This document shows, one piece after another, positions 46,925 to 57,450 of a stretch of DNA of 64,000 nucleotides (position 1 is its first letter; the number at the start of each line of letters is the position of its first letter). The translations under genes and the position numbers were made by a program. The notes under the pieces are model-generated. The model made no database searches. It was not told the origin of the DNA and saw only the letters and a list, made by a program, of their open reading frames with translations. The stretch covers positions 30,561,001-30,625,000 of the forward strand of contig NC_092568.1 in assembly GCF_037975245.1 (NCBI RefSeq). The letters are read 5' to 3'. Origin of the DNA: Apostichopus japonicus (taxonomy: Eukaryota > Echinodermata > Holothuroidea > Aspidochirotida > Stichopodidae).

Positions 46925-46997
46925 TGATTCCGCCCGGGCTCGAACCGGGGACCTTTCGCGTGTGAAGCGAATGTGATAACCGCTACACTACGGAATC
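46925..46997 (-). tRNA. tRNA-Val-CAC: tRNA-Val (CAC), array copy 20
   Basis: Loop TTCACAC. Equivalent of copy 14. Confidence 0.97.
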
Positions 46998-47591
46998 ACT
47001 GTTGTTGATGATCTTCTATACCGTCTCTGATATTAACACTAGGAAACTACACCCATTATTAAATTTTGAATCGATGGATATCTTTGCATATTTCAAGTGA
47101 TGTCAAAGGAATAACACTGAAACCCTTTTTCCGGATTATTATTGTGAATTATATTGTTTGTGTATTCTTTGCAATTAAAGGAACGGCGATCAATTGAGAC
47201 TCGGAACATAATATAATGACTTATCGAAATTGAAAGAAACCCAGATAGCATACATTAAAATATTTTGCTGTTCTCTGAGCTTTCCTGTATGTATTAGGAT
47301 ATACATGCTCTTCTATTAGGCTTCAGACCTTAAGAATATTACCAGAAGGAATTAGCTATTCACTTCCATTTTCAAAGTGTTTTATAAGTATTGCTATCAT
47401 GTAAATGTTTCTTTATTTTGTGAAAACAACACGAACAATGTATTTGTAGCCACACAACTTACCTTCTATGCCTTAATGATTTAAATATAGCATATATTTT
47501 ATTATGCATTATTATTTGTCAAGATAAATATGTCTGGCAATCCCATCTATTCACATTATTCACTCGAGTAAAAAGGAATTGGTAAAATATT

Positions 47592-47664
47592 TGATTCCGC
47601 CCGGGCTCGAACCGGGGACCTTTCGCGTGTTAAGCGAATGTGATAACCGCTACACTACGGAATC
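47592..47664 (-). tRNA. tRNA-Val-AAC: tRNA-Val (AAC), array copy 21
   Basis: Loop TTAACAC. Equivalent of copy 15. Confidence 0.97.
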
Positions 47665-47792
47665 ACTGTTGTTAATATTAGTATTATGAAGATAAGTATT
47701 TGATAATGGATGAAATTTTTAACAAGAGATAAGTCTGCTAATCCCATCTACTGATATTATTCACTCGTCTTAAAAAGACTTGCTAAAAAACT

Positions 47793-47865
47793 TGATTCCG
47801 CCCGGGCTCGAACCGGGGACCTTTCGCGTGTGAAGCGAATGTGATAACCGCTACACTACGGAATC
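47793..47865 (-). tRNA. tRNA-Val-CAC: tRNA-Val (CAC), array copy 22
   Basis: Loop TTCACAC. Equivalent of copy 16. Confidence 0.97.
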
Positions 47866-48459
47866 ACTGTTGTTGATGATCTTCTATACCGTCTCTGATA
47901 TTAACACTAGGAAACTACACCCATTATTAAATTTTGAATCGATGGATATCTTTGCATATTTCAAGTGATGTCAAAGGAATAACACTGAAACCCTTTTTCC
48001 GGATTATTATTGTGAATTATATTGTTTGTGTATTCTTTGCAATTAAAGGAACGGCGATCAATTGAGACTCGGAACATAATATAATGACTTATCGAAATTG
48101 AAAGAAACCCAGATAGCATACATTAAAATATTTTGCTGTTCTCTGAGCTTTCCTGTATGTATTAGGATATACATGCTCTTCTATTAGGCTTCAGACCTTA
48201 AGAATATTACCAGAAGGAATTAGCTATTCACTTCCATTTTCAAAGTGTTTTATAAGTATTGCTATCATGTAAATGTTTCTTTATTTTGTGAAAACAACAC
48301 GAACAATGTATTTGTAGCCACACAACTTACCTTCTATGCCTTAATGATTTAAATATAGCATATATTTTATTATGCATTATTATTTGTCAAGATAAATATG
48401 TCTGGCAATCCCATCTATTCACATTATTCACTCGAGTAAAAAGGAATTGGTAAAATATT

Positions 48460-48532
48460 TGATTCCGCCCGGGCTCGAACCGGGGACCTTTCGCGTGTTA
48501 AGCGAATGTGATAACCGCTACACTACGGAATC
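48460..48532 (-). tRNA. tRNA-Val-AAC: tRNA-Val (AAC), array copy 23
   Basis: Loop TTAACAC. Part of the last full 868-bp unit. Confidence 0.97.
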
Positions 48533-48660
48533 ACTGTTGTTAATATTAGTATTATGAAGATAAGTATTTGATAATGGATGAAATTTTTAACAAGAGATAA
48601 GTCTGCTAATCCCATCTACTGATATTATTCACTCGTCTTAAAAAGACTTGCTAAAAAACT

Positions 48661-48733
48661 TGATTCCGCCCGGGCTCGAACCGGGGACCTTTCGCGTGTG
48701 AAGCGAATGTGATAACCGCTACACTACGGAATC
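48661..48733 (-). tRNA. tRNA-Val-CAC: tRNA-Val (CAC), array copy 24
   Basis: Loop TTCACAC, T6 terminator. Confidence 0.97.
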
Positions 48734-49327
48734 ACTGTTGTTGATGATCTTCTATACCGTCTCTGATATTAACACTAGGAAACTACACCCATTATTAAAT
48801 TTTGAATCGATGGATATCTTTGCATATTTCAAGTGATGTCAAAGGAATAACACTGAAACCCTTTTTCCGGATTATTATTGTGAATTATATTGTTTGTGTA
48901 TTCTTTGCAATTAAAGGAACGGCGATCAATTGAGACTCGGAACATAATATAATGACTTATCGAAATTGAAAGAAACCCAGATAGCATACATTAAAATATT
49001 TTGCTGTTCTCTGAGCTTTCCTGTATGTATTAGGATATACATGCTCTTCTATTAGGCTTCAGACCTTAAGAATATTACCAGAAGGAATTAGCTATTCACT
49101 TCCATTTTCAAAGTGTTTTATAAGTATTGCTATCATGTAAATGTTTCTTTATTTTGTGAAAACAACACGAACAATGTATTTGTAGCCACACAACTTACCT
49201 TCTATGCCTTAATGATTTAAATATAGCATATATTTTATTATGCATTATTATTTGTCAAGATAAATATGTCTGGCAATCCCATCTATTCACATTATTCACT
49301 CGAGTAAAAAGGAATTGGTAAAATATT

Positions 49328-49400
49328 TGATTCCGCCCGGGCTCGAACCGGGGACCTTTCGCGTGTTAAGCGAATGTGATAACCGCTACACTACGGAATC
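49328..49400 (-). tRNA. tRNA-Val-AAC: tRNA-Val (AAC), array copy 25
   Basis: Loop TTAACAC. Last gene in 868-bp register; a long spacer follows instead of a short one. Confidence 0.97.
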
Positions 49401-49984
49401 ACTGTTGTTGATGATCATCTATACCGTCTCTGATATTAACACTAGGAAAGTACACCCAATATTAAATTTTTGAATGGATGGATACCTTTGCATATTTTAA
49501 GTAATGTCAAAGGAATAACATTGAACCCTTTTTCATCAGGTTATTATTGTGAATTTTGTTGTTTGTGTATTCTTTGAATTAAAGGAACGGCAATCAATTG
49601 AGACTCGGAACATAATATGATGACTTATCGAAATTGAAAGAAACCCAGAGAGCATACATTAAAATATTTTGCTGTTCTCTGAGCTTTCCTGTATGTATTA
49701 GGATATACATGCTCTTCTATTAGGCTTCAGACCTTTAGAATATTACCAGAAGGAATTAGCTATTCACTTCCATTTTCAAAGTGTTTTATAAGTATTGCTA
49801 TCATGTAAATGTTTCTTTATTTTGTGAAAACAACACGAACAATGTATTTGTAGCCACACAACTTACCTTCTATGCCTTAATGATTTAAATATAGCATATA
49901 TTTTATTATGCATTATTATTTGTCAAGATAAATATGTCTGGCAATCCCATCTGGTAATTTGTGAAATGGAATTGGTAAAATATT

Positions 49985-50057
49985 TGATTCCGCCCGGGCT
50001 CGAACCGGGGACCTCTCGCGTGTTAAGCGAATGTGATAACCGCTACACTACGGAATC
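49985..50057 (-). tRNA. tRNA-Val-AAC: tRNA-Val (AAC), array copy 26
   Basis: Loop TTAACAC. Position 43 is G, giving a U-G pair at the top of the anticodon stem. The spacer before it is partly replaced (ctggtaatttgtgaaatgg). Confidence 0.93.
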
Positions 50058-50160
50058 ACTGTTGTTAATATTAGTATTATGAAGATAAGTATTTGATAAT
50101 GGATGAGATTTTTAACAAGAGATATTATTCACTCGTCTTAAAAAGACTTGCTAAAAAACT

Positions 50161-50233
50161 TGATTCCGCCCGGGCTCGAACCGGGGACCTTTCGCGTGTG
50201 AAGCGAATGTGATAACCGCTACACTACGGAATC
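50161..50233 (-). tRNA. tRNA-Val-CAC: tRNA-Val (CAC), array copy 27
   Basis: Loop TTCACAC. The short spacer before it is about 25 bp shorter than the norm. Confidence 0.97.
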
Positions 50234-50818
50234 ACTGTTGAACTTCTATACCGTCTCTGATATTAACACTAGGAAACTACACCCATTATTAAATTTTGAA
50301 TCGATGGATATCTTTGCATATTTCAAGTGATGTCAAAGGAATAACACTGAAACCCTTTTTCATCAGGTTATTATTGTGAATTTTGTTGTTTGTGTATTCT
50401 TTGAATTAAAGGAACGGCAATCAATTGAGACTCGGAACATAATATGATGACTTATCGAAATTGAAAGAAACCCAGAGAGCAAACATTTAAATACTTTGCT
50501 GTTCTCTGAGCTATCCTGTATTAAGATATACATGTGCTTCTATTAGACTTTAGACCTTTAGAATATGACCAGAAGGAATTAGCTATTCACTTCCATTTTC
50601 ACAATGTTTTATAAGTATTGCTATCATTTAATTGTGTGTTTATTATGTGAAAACAACACGAACTATCACTTTGTAGCCACTCAATTAACCTTCTATGCAT
50701 TAATGTTTTAAATATAGCATATATTTTATTATGCATTATTATTTGTCAAGATAAATATGTCTGGCAATCCCATCTATTCACATTATTCACTCGAGTAAAA
50801 AGGAATTGGTAAAATACT

Positions 50819-50891
50819 TGATTCCGCCCGGGCTCTAACCGGGGACCTTTCGCGTGTTAAGCGAATGTGATAACCGCTACACTACGGAATC
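50819..50891 (-). tRNA. tRNA-Val-AAC: tRNA-Val (AAC) with T-loop change, array copy 28
   Basis: The T loop reads TTAGAGC instead of TTCGAGC, changing C56, which normally pairs with G19 and is part of the B box. Probably weak or inactive. Confidence 0.85.
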
Positions 50892-51019
50892 ACTGTTGTT
50901 AATATTAGTATTATGAAGATAATTATTTGATAATGGATGAGATTTTTAACAAGAGATAAGTCTGCTAATCCCATCTACTGATATTATTCACTCGTCTTAA
51001 AAAGACTTGCTAAAAAACT

Positions 51020-51092
51020 TGATTCCGCCCGGGCTCGAACCGGTGACCTTTCGCGTGTGAAGCGAATGTGATAACCGCTACACTACGGAATC
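51020..51092 (-). tRNA. tRNA-Val-CAC: tRNA-Val (CAC) with T-stem mismatch, array copy 29
   Basis: Loop TTCACAC. Position 49 is A instead of C, so the 49-65 pair is lost. Confidence 0.88.
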
Positions 51093-51682
51093 ACTGTTGT
51101 TGATGATCATCTATACCGTCTCTGATATTAACACTAGGAAAGTACACCCAATATTAAATTTTGAATCGATGGATACCTTTGCATATTTTAAGTAATGTCA
51201 AAGGAATAACATTGAAACCCTTTTTCATCAGGTTATTATTGTGAATTTTGTTGTTTGTGTATTCTTTGAATTAAAGGAACGGCAATCAATTGAGACTCGG
51301 AACATAATATGATGACTTATCGAAATTGAAAGAAACCCAGAGAGCAAACATTTAAATATTTTGCTGTTCTCTGAGCTATCCTGTATTAAGATATACATGT
51401 GCTTCTATTAGGCTTTAGACCTTTAGAATATGACCAGAAGGAATTAGCTATTCACTTCCATTTTCACAGTGTTTCATAAGTATTGCTATCATCTAATTGT
51501 GTGTTTATTATGTGAAAACAGCACGAACTATCACTTTGTAGCCACTCAATTAACCTTCTATGCATTAATGTTTTAAATATAGCATATATTTTATTATGCA
51601 TTATTATTTGTCAAGATAAATATGTCTGCTAATCCCATCTACTGATATTATTCACTCGAGTAAAAAGACTTGCTAAAAAACT

Positions 51683-51755
51683 TGATTCCGCCCGGGCTCG
51701 AACCGGGGACCTTTCGCGTGTGAAGCGAATGTGATAACCGCTACACTACGGAATC
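51683..51755 (-). tRNA. tRNA-Val-CAC: tRNA-Val (CAC), array copy 30
   Basis: Loop TTCACAC, T6 terminator. The spacer is a hybrid of long- and short-type ends. Confidence 0.97.
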
Positions 51756-52345
51756 ACTGTTGTTGATGATCTTCTATACCGTCTCTGATATTAACACTAG
51801 GAAACTATACCCATTATTAAATTTTGAATCGATGGATATCTTTGCATATTTCAAGTGATGTCAAAGGAATTACACTGAAACCCTTTTTCCGGATTATTAT
51901 TGTGAATTATATTGTTTGTGTATTCTTTGCAATTAAAGGAACGGCAATCAATTGAGACTCGGAACATAATATGATGACTTATCGAAATTGAAAGAAACCC
52001 AGAGAGCAAACATTTAAATACTTTGCTGTTCTCTGAGCTATCCTGTATTAAGATATACATGTGCTTCTATTAGACTTTAGACCTTTAGAATATGACCAGA
52101 AGGAATTAGCTATTCACTTCCATTTTCACAGTGTTTTATAAGTATTGCTATCATCTAATTGTGTGTTTATTATGTGAAAACAACACGAACTATCACTTTG
52201 TAGCCACTCAATTAACCTTCTATGCATTAATGTTTTAAATATAGCATATATTTTATTATGCATTATTATTTGTCAAGATAAATATGTCTGGCAATCCCAT
52301 CTATTCACATTATTCACTCGAGTAAAAAGGAATTGCTAAAATACT

Positions 52346-52418
52346 TGATTCCGCCCGGGCTCGAACCGGGGACCTTTCGCGTGTTAAGCGAATGTGATAA
52401 CCGCTACACTACGGAATC
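52346..52418 (-). tRNA. tRNA-Val-AAC: tRNA-Val (AAC), array copy 31
   Basis: Loop TTAACAC, T4 terminator (gctaaaatacttg type). Confidence 0.97.
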
Positions 52419-52546
52419 ACTGTTGTTAATATTAGTATTATGAAGATAAGTATTTGATAATGGATGAGACTTTTAACAAGAGATAAGCCTGCTAATCCCA
52501 TCTACTGATATTATTCACTCGTCTTAAAAAGACTTGCTAAAAAACT

Positions 52547-52619
52547 TGATTCCGCCCGGGCTCGAACCGGGGACCTTTCGCGTGTGAAGCGAATGTGATA
52601 ACCGCTACACTACGGAATC
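52547..52619 (-). tRNA. tRNA-Val-CAC: tRNA-Val (CAC), array copy 32
   Basis: Loop TTCACAC, T6 terminator. Confidence 0.97.
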
Positions 52620-53214
52620 ACTGTTGTTGATGATCTTCTATACCGTCTCTGATATTAACACTAAGAAACTACACCCATTATTAAATTTTGAATCGATGGA
52701 TATCTTTGCATATTTCAAGTGATGTCAAAGGAATAACACTGAAATCCTTTTTTCCGGATTATTATTGTGAATTATATTGTTTGTGTATTCTTTGCAATTA
52801 AAGGAACGGCGATCAATTGAGACTCGGAACATAATATAATGACTTATCGAAATTGAAGGAAACCCAGATAGCATACATTAAAATATTTTGCTGTTCTCTG
52901 AGCTTTCCTGTATGTATTAGGATATACATGCTCTTCTATTAGGCTTCAGACCTTTAGAATATTACCAGAAGGAATTAGCTATTCACTTCCATTTTCAAAG
53001 TGTTTTATAAGTATTGCTCTCATGTAAATGTTTCTTTATTTTGTGAAAACAACACGAACAATGTATTTGTAGCCACACAACTTACCTTCTATGCCTTAAT
53101 GATTTAAATATAGCATATATTTTATTATGCATTATTATTTGTCAAGATAAATATGTCTGGCAATCCCATCTATTCACATTATTCACTCGAGTAAAAAGGA
53201 ATTGGTAAAATATT

Positions 53215-53287
53215 TGATTCCGCCCGGGCTCGAACCGGGGACCTTTCGCGTGTTAAGCGAATGTGATAACCGCTACACTACGGAATC
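53215..53287 (-). tRNA. tRNA-Val-AAC: tRNA-Val (AAC), array copy 33
   Basis: Loop TTAACAC, T4 terminator. Confidence 0.97.
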
Positions 53288-53882
53288 ACTGTTGTTGATG
53301 ATCATCTATACCGTCTCTGATATTAACACTAGGAAAGTACACCCAATATTAAATATTTGAATCGATGGATACCTTTGCATATTTTAAGTAATGTCAAAGG
53401 AATAACATTGAACCCTTTTTCATCAGGTTATTATTGTGAATTTTGTTGTTTGTGTATTCTTTGAATTAAAGGAACGGCAATCAATTGAGACTCGGAACAT
53501 AATATGATGACTTATCGAAATTGAAAGAAACCCAGAGAGCATACATTAAAATATTTTGCTGTTCTCTGAGCTTTCCTGTATGTATTAGGATATACATGCT
53601 CTTCTATTAGGCTTCAGACCTTTAGAATATTACCAGAAGGAATTAGCTATTCACTTCCATTTTCAAAGTGTTTTATAAGTATTGCTATCATGTAAATGTT
53701 TCTTTATTTTGTGAAAACAACACGAACAATGTATTTGTAGCCACACAACTTACCTTCTATGCCTTAATGATTTAAATATAGCATATATTTTATTATGCAT
53801 TATTATTTGTCAAGATAAATATGTCTGGCAATCCCATCTATTCACATTATTCACTCGAGTAAAAAGGAATTGGTAAAATATT

Positions 53883-53955
53883 TGATTCCGCCCGGGCTCG
53901 AACCGGGGACCTTTCGCGTGTTAAGCGAATGTGATAACCGCTACACTACGGAATC
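53883..53955 (-). tRNA. tRNA-Val-AAC: tRNA-Val (AAC), array copy 34
   Basis: Loop TTAACAC; follows copy 33 by 668 bp without a short-spacer partner. Confidence 0.97.
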
Positions 53956-54546
53956 ACTGTTGTTGATGATCATCTATACCGTCTCTGATATTAACACTAG
54001 GAAAGTACACCCAATATTAAATTTTTGAATCGATGGATACCTTTGCATATTTTAAGTAATGTCAAAGGAATAACATTGAACCCTTTTTCATCAGGTTATT
54101 ATTGTGAATTTTGTTGTTTGTGTATTCTTTGAATTAAAGGAACGGCAATCAATTGAGACTCGGAACATAATATGATGACTTATCGAAATTGAAAGAAACC
54201 CAGAGAGCAAACATTTAAATACTTTGCTGTTCTCTGAGCTATCCTGTATTAAGATATACATGTGCTTCTATTAGACTTTAGACCTTTAGAATATGACCAG
54301 AAGGAATTAGCTATTCACTTCCATTTTCACAGTGTTTTATAAGTATTGCTATCATCTAATTGTGTGTTTATTATCTGAAAACAACACGAACTATCACTTT
54401 GTAGCCACTCAATTAACCTTCTATGCATTAATGTTTTAAATATAGCATATATTTTATTATGCATTATTATTTGTCAAGATAAATATGTCTGGCAATCCCA
54501 TCTATTCACATTATTCACTCGAGTAAAAAGGAATTGCTAAAATACT

Positions 54547-54619
54547 TGATTCCGCCCGGGCTCGAACCGGGGACCTTTCGCGTGTTAAGCGAATGTGATA
54601 ACCGCTACACTACGGAATC
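54547..54619 (-). tRNA. tRNA-Val-AAC: tRNA-Val (AAC), array copy 35, last
   Basis: Loop TTAACAC. About 44 bp of spacer remain after it before the array homology ends. Confidence 0.97.
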
Positions 54620-54663
54620 ACTGTTGTTGATGATCATCTATACCGTCTCTGATATTAACACTA

Positions 54664-54880
54664 TACACTCTAAAAACAAAAGAGTGAACTTTTCACTCTT
54701 TTCACGGAGTGAAAAAAAAAATTAACTCCAAAGGAGCGGAAATTCACTCCATTAGACAACAGAAATCTTCGTATTTCAAAGCTAAAGTACTTAATATTCA
54801 CTCTTTACAAAGGAGTGAACAAATGAGCCAATCAAATGCTAAGAACGCTCACTCTTACTTTGGAGTGAAGGATCAACCAA
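54664..54880. mobile_element. MITE-like segment with GGAGTGAA/TTCACTCC palindromes
   Basis: Begins tacactctaaaaacaaaaga right where the array stops. It has at least eight inverted copies of GAGTGAA/TTCACTC, for example cactctttacaaaggagtga and cactcttactttggagtga. No coding content. Confidence 0.5.
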
Positions 54881-54981
54881 TCAGTCAGTACGCGTTTCTT
54901 CGAATACAGAAATATTTGTAGTTACGCCATTTTTTTTACTCGTTTGCCTTCGCTCGTTCTTGTCGTTTTACATCTTAAAAC

Positions 54982-55045
54982 ATGTCAGTTTCGCAGTGGC
55001 TTGAAGAAAGCGGATTTGGACGTGATGGTATTCAGTTGTTTGGAG
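54982..55045 (+). CDS. Candidate first exon, SAM-like N-terminus
   Basis: ATG opens MSVSQWLEESGFGRDGIQLF, then G, and ends G|GTAAGG in phase 1. 'V-x-W-L-x-x-x-G-(hydrophobic)-x-x…LF' is how SAM domains begin, as in SAMD3-like proteins. The domain would have to continue in a downstream exon, which was not found. Product unknown. Confidence 0.35.
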
Positions 55046-55236
55046 GTAAGGTTAACAAGCAAATGTTGAAAGAACGTGAAATTATATAGAATTTAGAAGG
55101 TTGCCATGGCCGCAGGTCGTCGTTGCCTACAGTCGATTGGCTAGGCTCTTAAACGTTACGCTTAACAGTGTAGCGGAAACATTTAACATTAGGCTTGGTA
55201 CCATACACATTAACACATTGGCTAGTTGTTTGGAGG

Positions 55237-55307
55237 CACAGGCACTCGTAACGTTATGTAGGTGTATAGTATATAAACACGCCTACATAACGTTACGAGT
55301 GCCTGTG
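55237..55307. repeat. 29-bp inverted repeat (foldback)
   Basis: Arms 55237-55265 and 55279-55307 (cacaggcactcgtaacgtta-tgtaggtgt and its complement) differ at one base, with a 13-nt AT-rich loop. Outside lie gttgtttggag and ggaggtaagg, a broken copy of the exon-intron junction at 55035-55051. Confidence 0.8.
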
Positions 55308-56913
55308 TTCGGAGGTAAGGCCTATGCCTAAGGCTAATGTTAGGCCTATGAGTAATGGGCCAGAAGTTAATGCAGCTAAGGTCCAGGAATTGTTTTTTCT
55401 TAATGAACGTTTTCCTTTATGATTTTTTGTTATTTCACGTATCAATATGTAACGTCACAAACTGAAACAGAGACAGCAGAATTACCAGGTTGTTTTTGGA
55501 TACATTTATTCACAGGTGGAAAATTCGGAATAAGGGGAAATTTCCTGAAAGAAAATTACAAAATAATAGTATTAACAATCAACTTCGGACGATAAACAAT
55601 TGCAATGTTCAATCATAACTATCATGAATAGCAATAGCTAATAATATATATGTATGTCCCTCTTTACAAAGTTCACTAGGTCTATATCAATTTAACCTCA
55701 ATATACGGGAGAAAAATACTACATGGCATTAAGGTTAAATAGCATTTACAGTACAAACAATTCAGGTATGTTTATGGTCCTACGCAGCTGAGAAAGAAAC
55801 TTATGCCAAAAGATTGCATGACCTTCTAACCCCTTAAAAGCGAATATCCGAAGAGAGTTACAAATGCCTATACACAGTGTATGGACATAGCAAATGAAAC
55901 ACCCTCCAAAGCAAACACAAGATTCATCTACTTTAAGATGGGTACTATCTGTGATGTTGAGTAAGTTCTTCATTCATAGTACAGACAGCAATGAGTAATA
56001 ATGTAGAAAACCAGTCAGGGTCTGAAAGGAATATCAATAATTAACAACGTTGCCCTTTACCAGTTAATTATACAACAAAGATGTATCCCCTTTCACTATT
56101 TAATTCACAAGGGAATACAAAATTAATATGGACAGAAAATAGAATTAATCTATCAACTGTGTTGGAAAATCTGAATGATTGCTTACAACAGGGATGTTAA
56201 TGGTCCTATGCAGCAGAGAGAGAAACTTATGCCAAAAGATTGATTGAACTTCTAACCCCTAAAAGGGAATATCCTAAGAGCGTTGTATATGACTACACAC
56301 AGTGTATTGTTCTGTTAGTGCAGTACCAAAGGTAAGGACCATTTGTTGTGTTTGGTGTAAAGGTTATTACCCTTCCTGCTTCAACTGTTGGATAGTTTTT
56401 AATAGACAAAATTGATAGTGATGTAAAGACGTTATTTTGTCAACTAAAGTGTACTACAGAATTATAAAGTAAAAAAATCTGTCCATTATATCCATAACCA
56501 CACATTTTTAACTGGGTAATAATGATTTGAAATAACTTTGTCGTTTCAGGTAGGCTGTGTGCACCAACGTTGGCCAATTTGTTAAGGAGAAGCCCCTGAA
56601 GTGTACCCAACCTTTTCTGCTGGGCCAAGGTCCAGACAGGAGGCCAACCCAATTCTTTTTCATTTTTGATTCAAGCTCACCAGTTTGGGACTCCATCACA
56701 GTTGCAATTGACAGGATTTTTAAATTTCATTTGTTTTAATATTCATTTTGCCATTCCATTAACAACATTTTACAATTATATTTTTGAAGGGCTAATATTT
56801 AAGGTGCATAGTAAGACCAGATAAGGTAAGTCCAAAAGTTAGGTCTCTGAATGTTTCTCTGGCAAATGTGTGAGCATTCATAGATTCAAAGATTAAAGGT
56901 ATGTAGACAGGTA
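55308..56913. other. No gene recognised; diverged direct repeat inside
   Basis: The segment tggtcctacgcagctgagaa…ccaaaagattg (about 55775-55880) recurs diverged at about 56200-56310. It is probably an unclassified repeat. No convincing exon was found. Confidence 0.4.
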
Positions 56914-57033
56914 GCTATTACTTCAGTTGAAATATCATAACCCCCCCCCCAAAAAAAAAGTATATATATATATATATACTTTTTTTTGGGTGGGGGGGGT
57001 GGTGGTTTATGATATTTCAACTGAAGTAATAGC
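56914..57033. repeat. 120-nt near-perfect hairpin
   Basis: Arms 56914-56940 and 57007-57033 (gctattacttcagttgaaat-atcataa) are exact complements. The interior ccccccccccaaaaaaaaag-(ta)n-cttttttttgggtggggg is itself palindromic. Confidence 0.9.
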
Positions 57034-57450
57034 ACCCTGTCAGAGGGGTTATGACATTTTGCTATCAAATTTTGTCAGCTTAAACTTAAAGTGGATATTA
57101 CTTGAAAAGTGCAGCTGCTATTTTGACTTTTTCAGAGACCATCTTACTCAGAATTTCATACACTTCTATATGAATGGGAACTTTGACCTGTCTGTTTACC
57201 TTTAAATTCCAACTTTGGTTATTCTTTATTAACAAGTTTGAAAGTTTTAAGAAGCATATGAAGGTATGTTTTATTCATTACGTACTGCTATGTTAGTAAT
57301 TAAAAGGTTTAATTTAACCTTTAATGAATGATGCATTCTTTGTAAAGGAATTATTCAATAGCATATTATGAACTCAAAATTTTGACTACTTGACTAACTT
57401 TCTATTTTGATATATTTTTCATTCATCTTTATTACTTTACATGGTACCAA

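Larger units (their letters stand above)
37605..54663 (-). repeat. Tandem tRNA-Val gene array
   Basis: About 17.06 kb of tandem units holding 35 intact tRNA-Val genes and one decayed copy, all on the minus strand. Left part: 514-bp units (gene ends at 37692, 38206, 38720). Middle: 39318-40850 is duplicated at 40851-42383 (1533 bp). Core: genes at 42384, 43252, 44120, 44988, 45856, 46724, 47592, 48460 and 49328 lie exactly 868 bp apart. Each 868-bp unit holds two genes separated by spacers of 128 bp and 594 bp. The core also shows a 2604-bp (3 x 868) order in anticodon and spacer variants. The right part is less regular. Homology stops abruptly at about 54663. Confidence 0.97.

Noticed and set aside
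55746-55973. 75-codon minus frame with FKGLEGHAIFWHKFLSQLRR
   Set aside because: The region recurs diverged about 430 bp on without an open frame, so it looks like an unclassified repeat.
56440-56739. Overlapping 60-70 codon frames on both strands
   Set aside because: No motif, no splice support and open on both strands.
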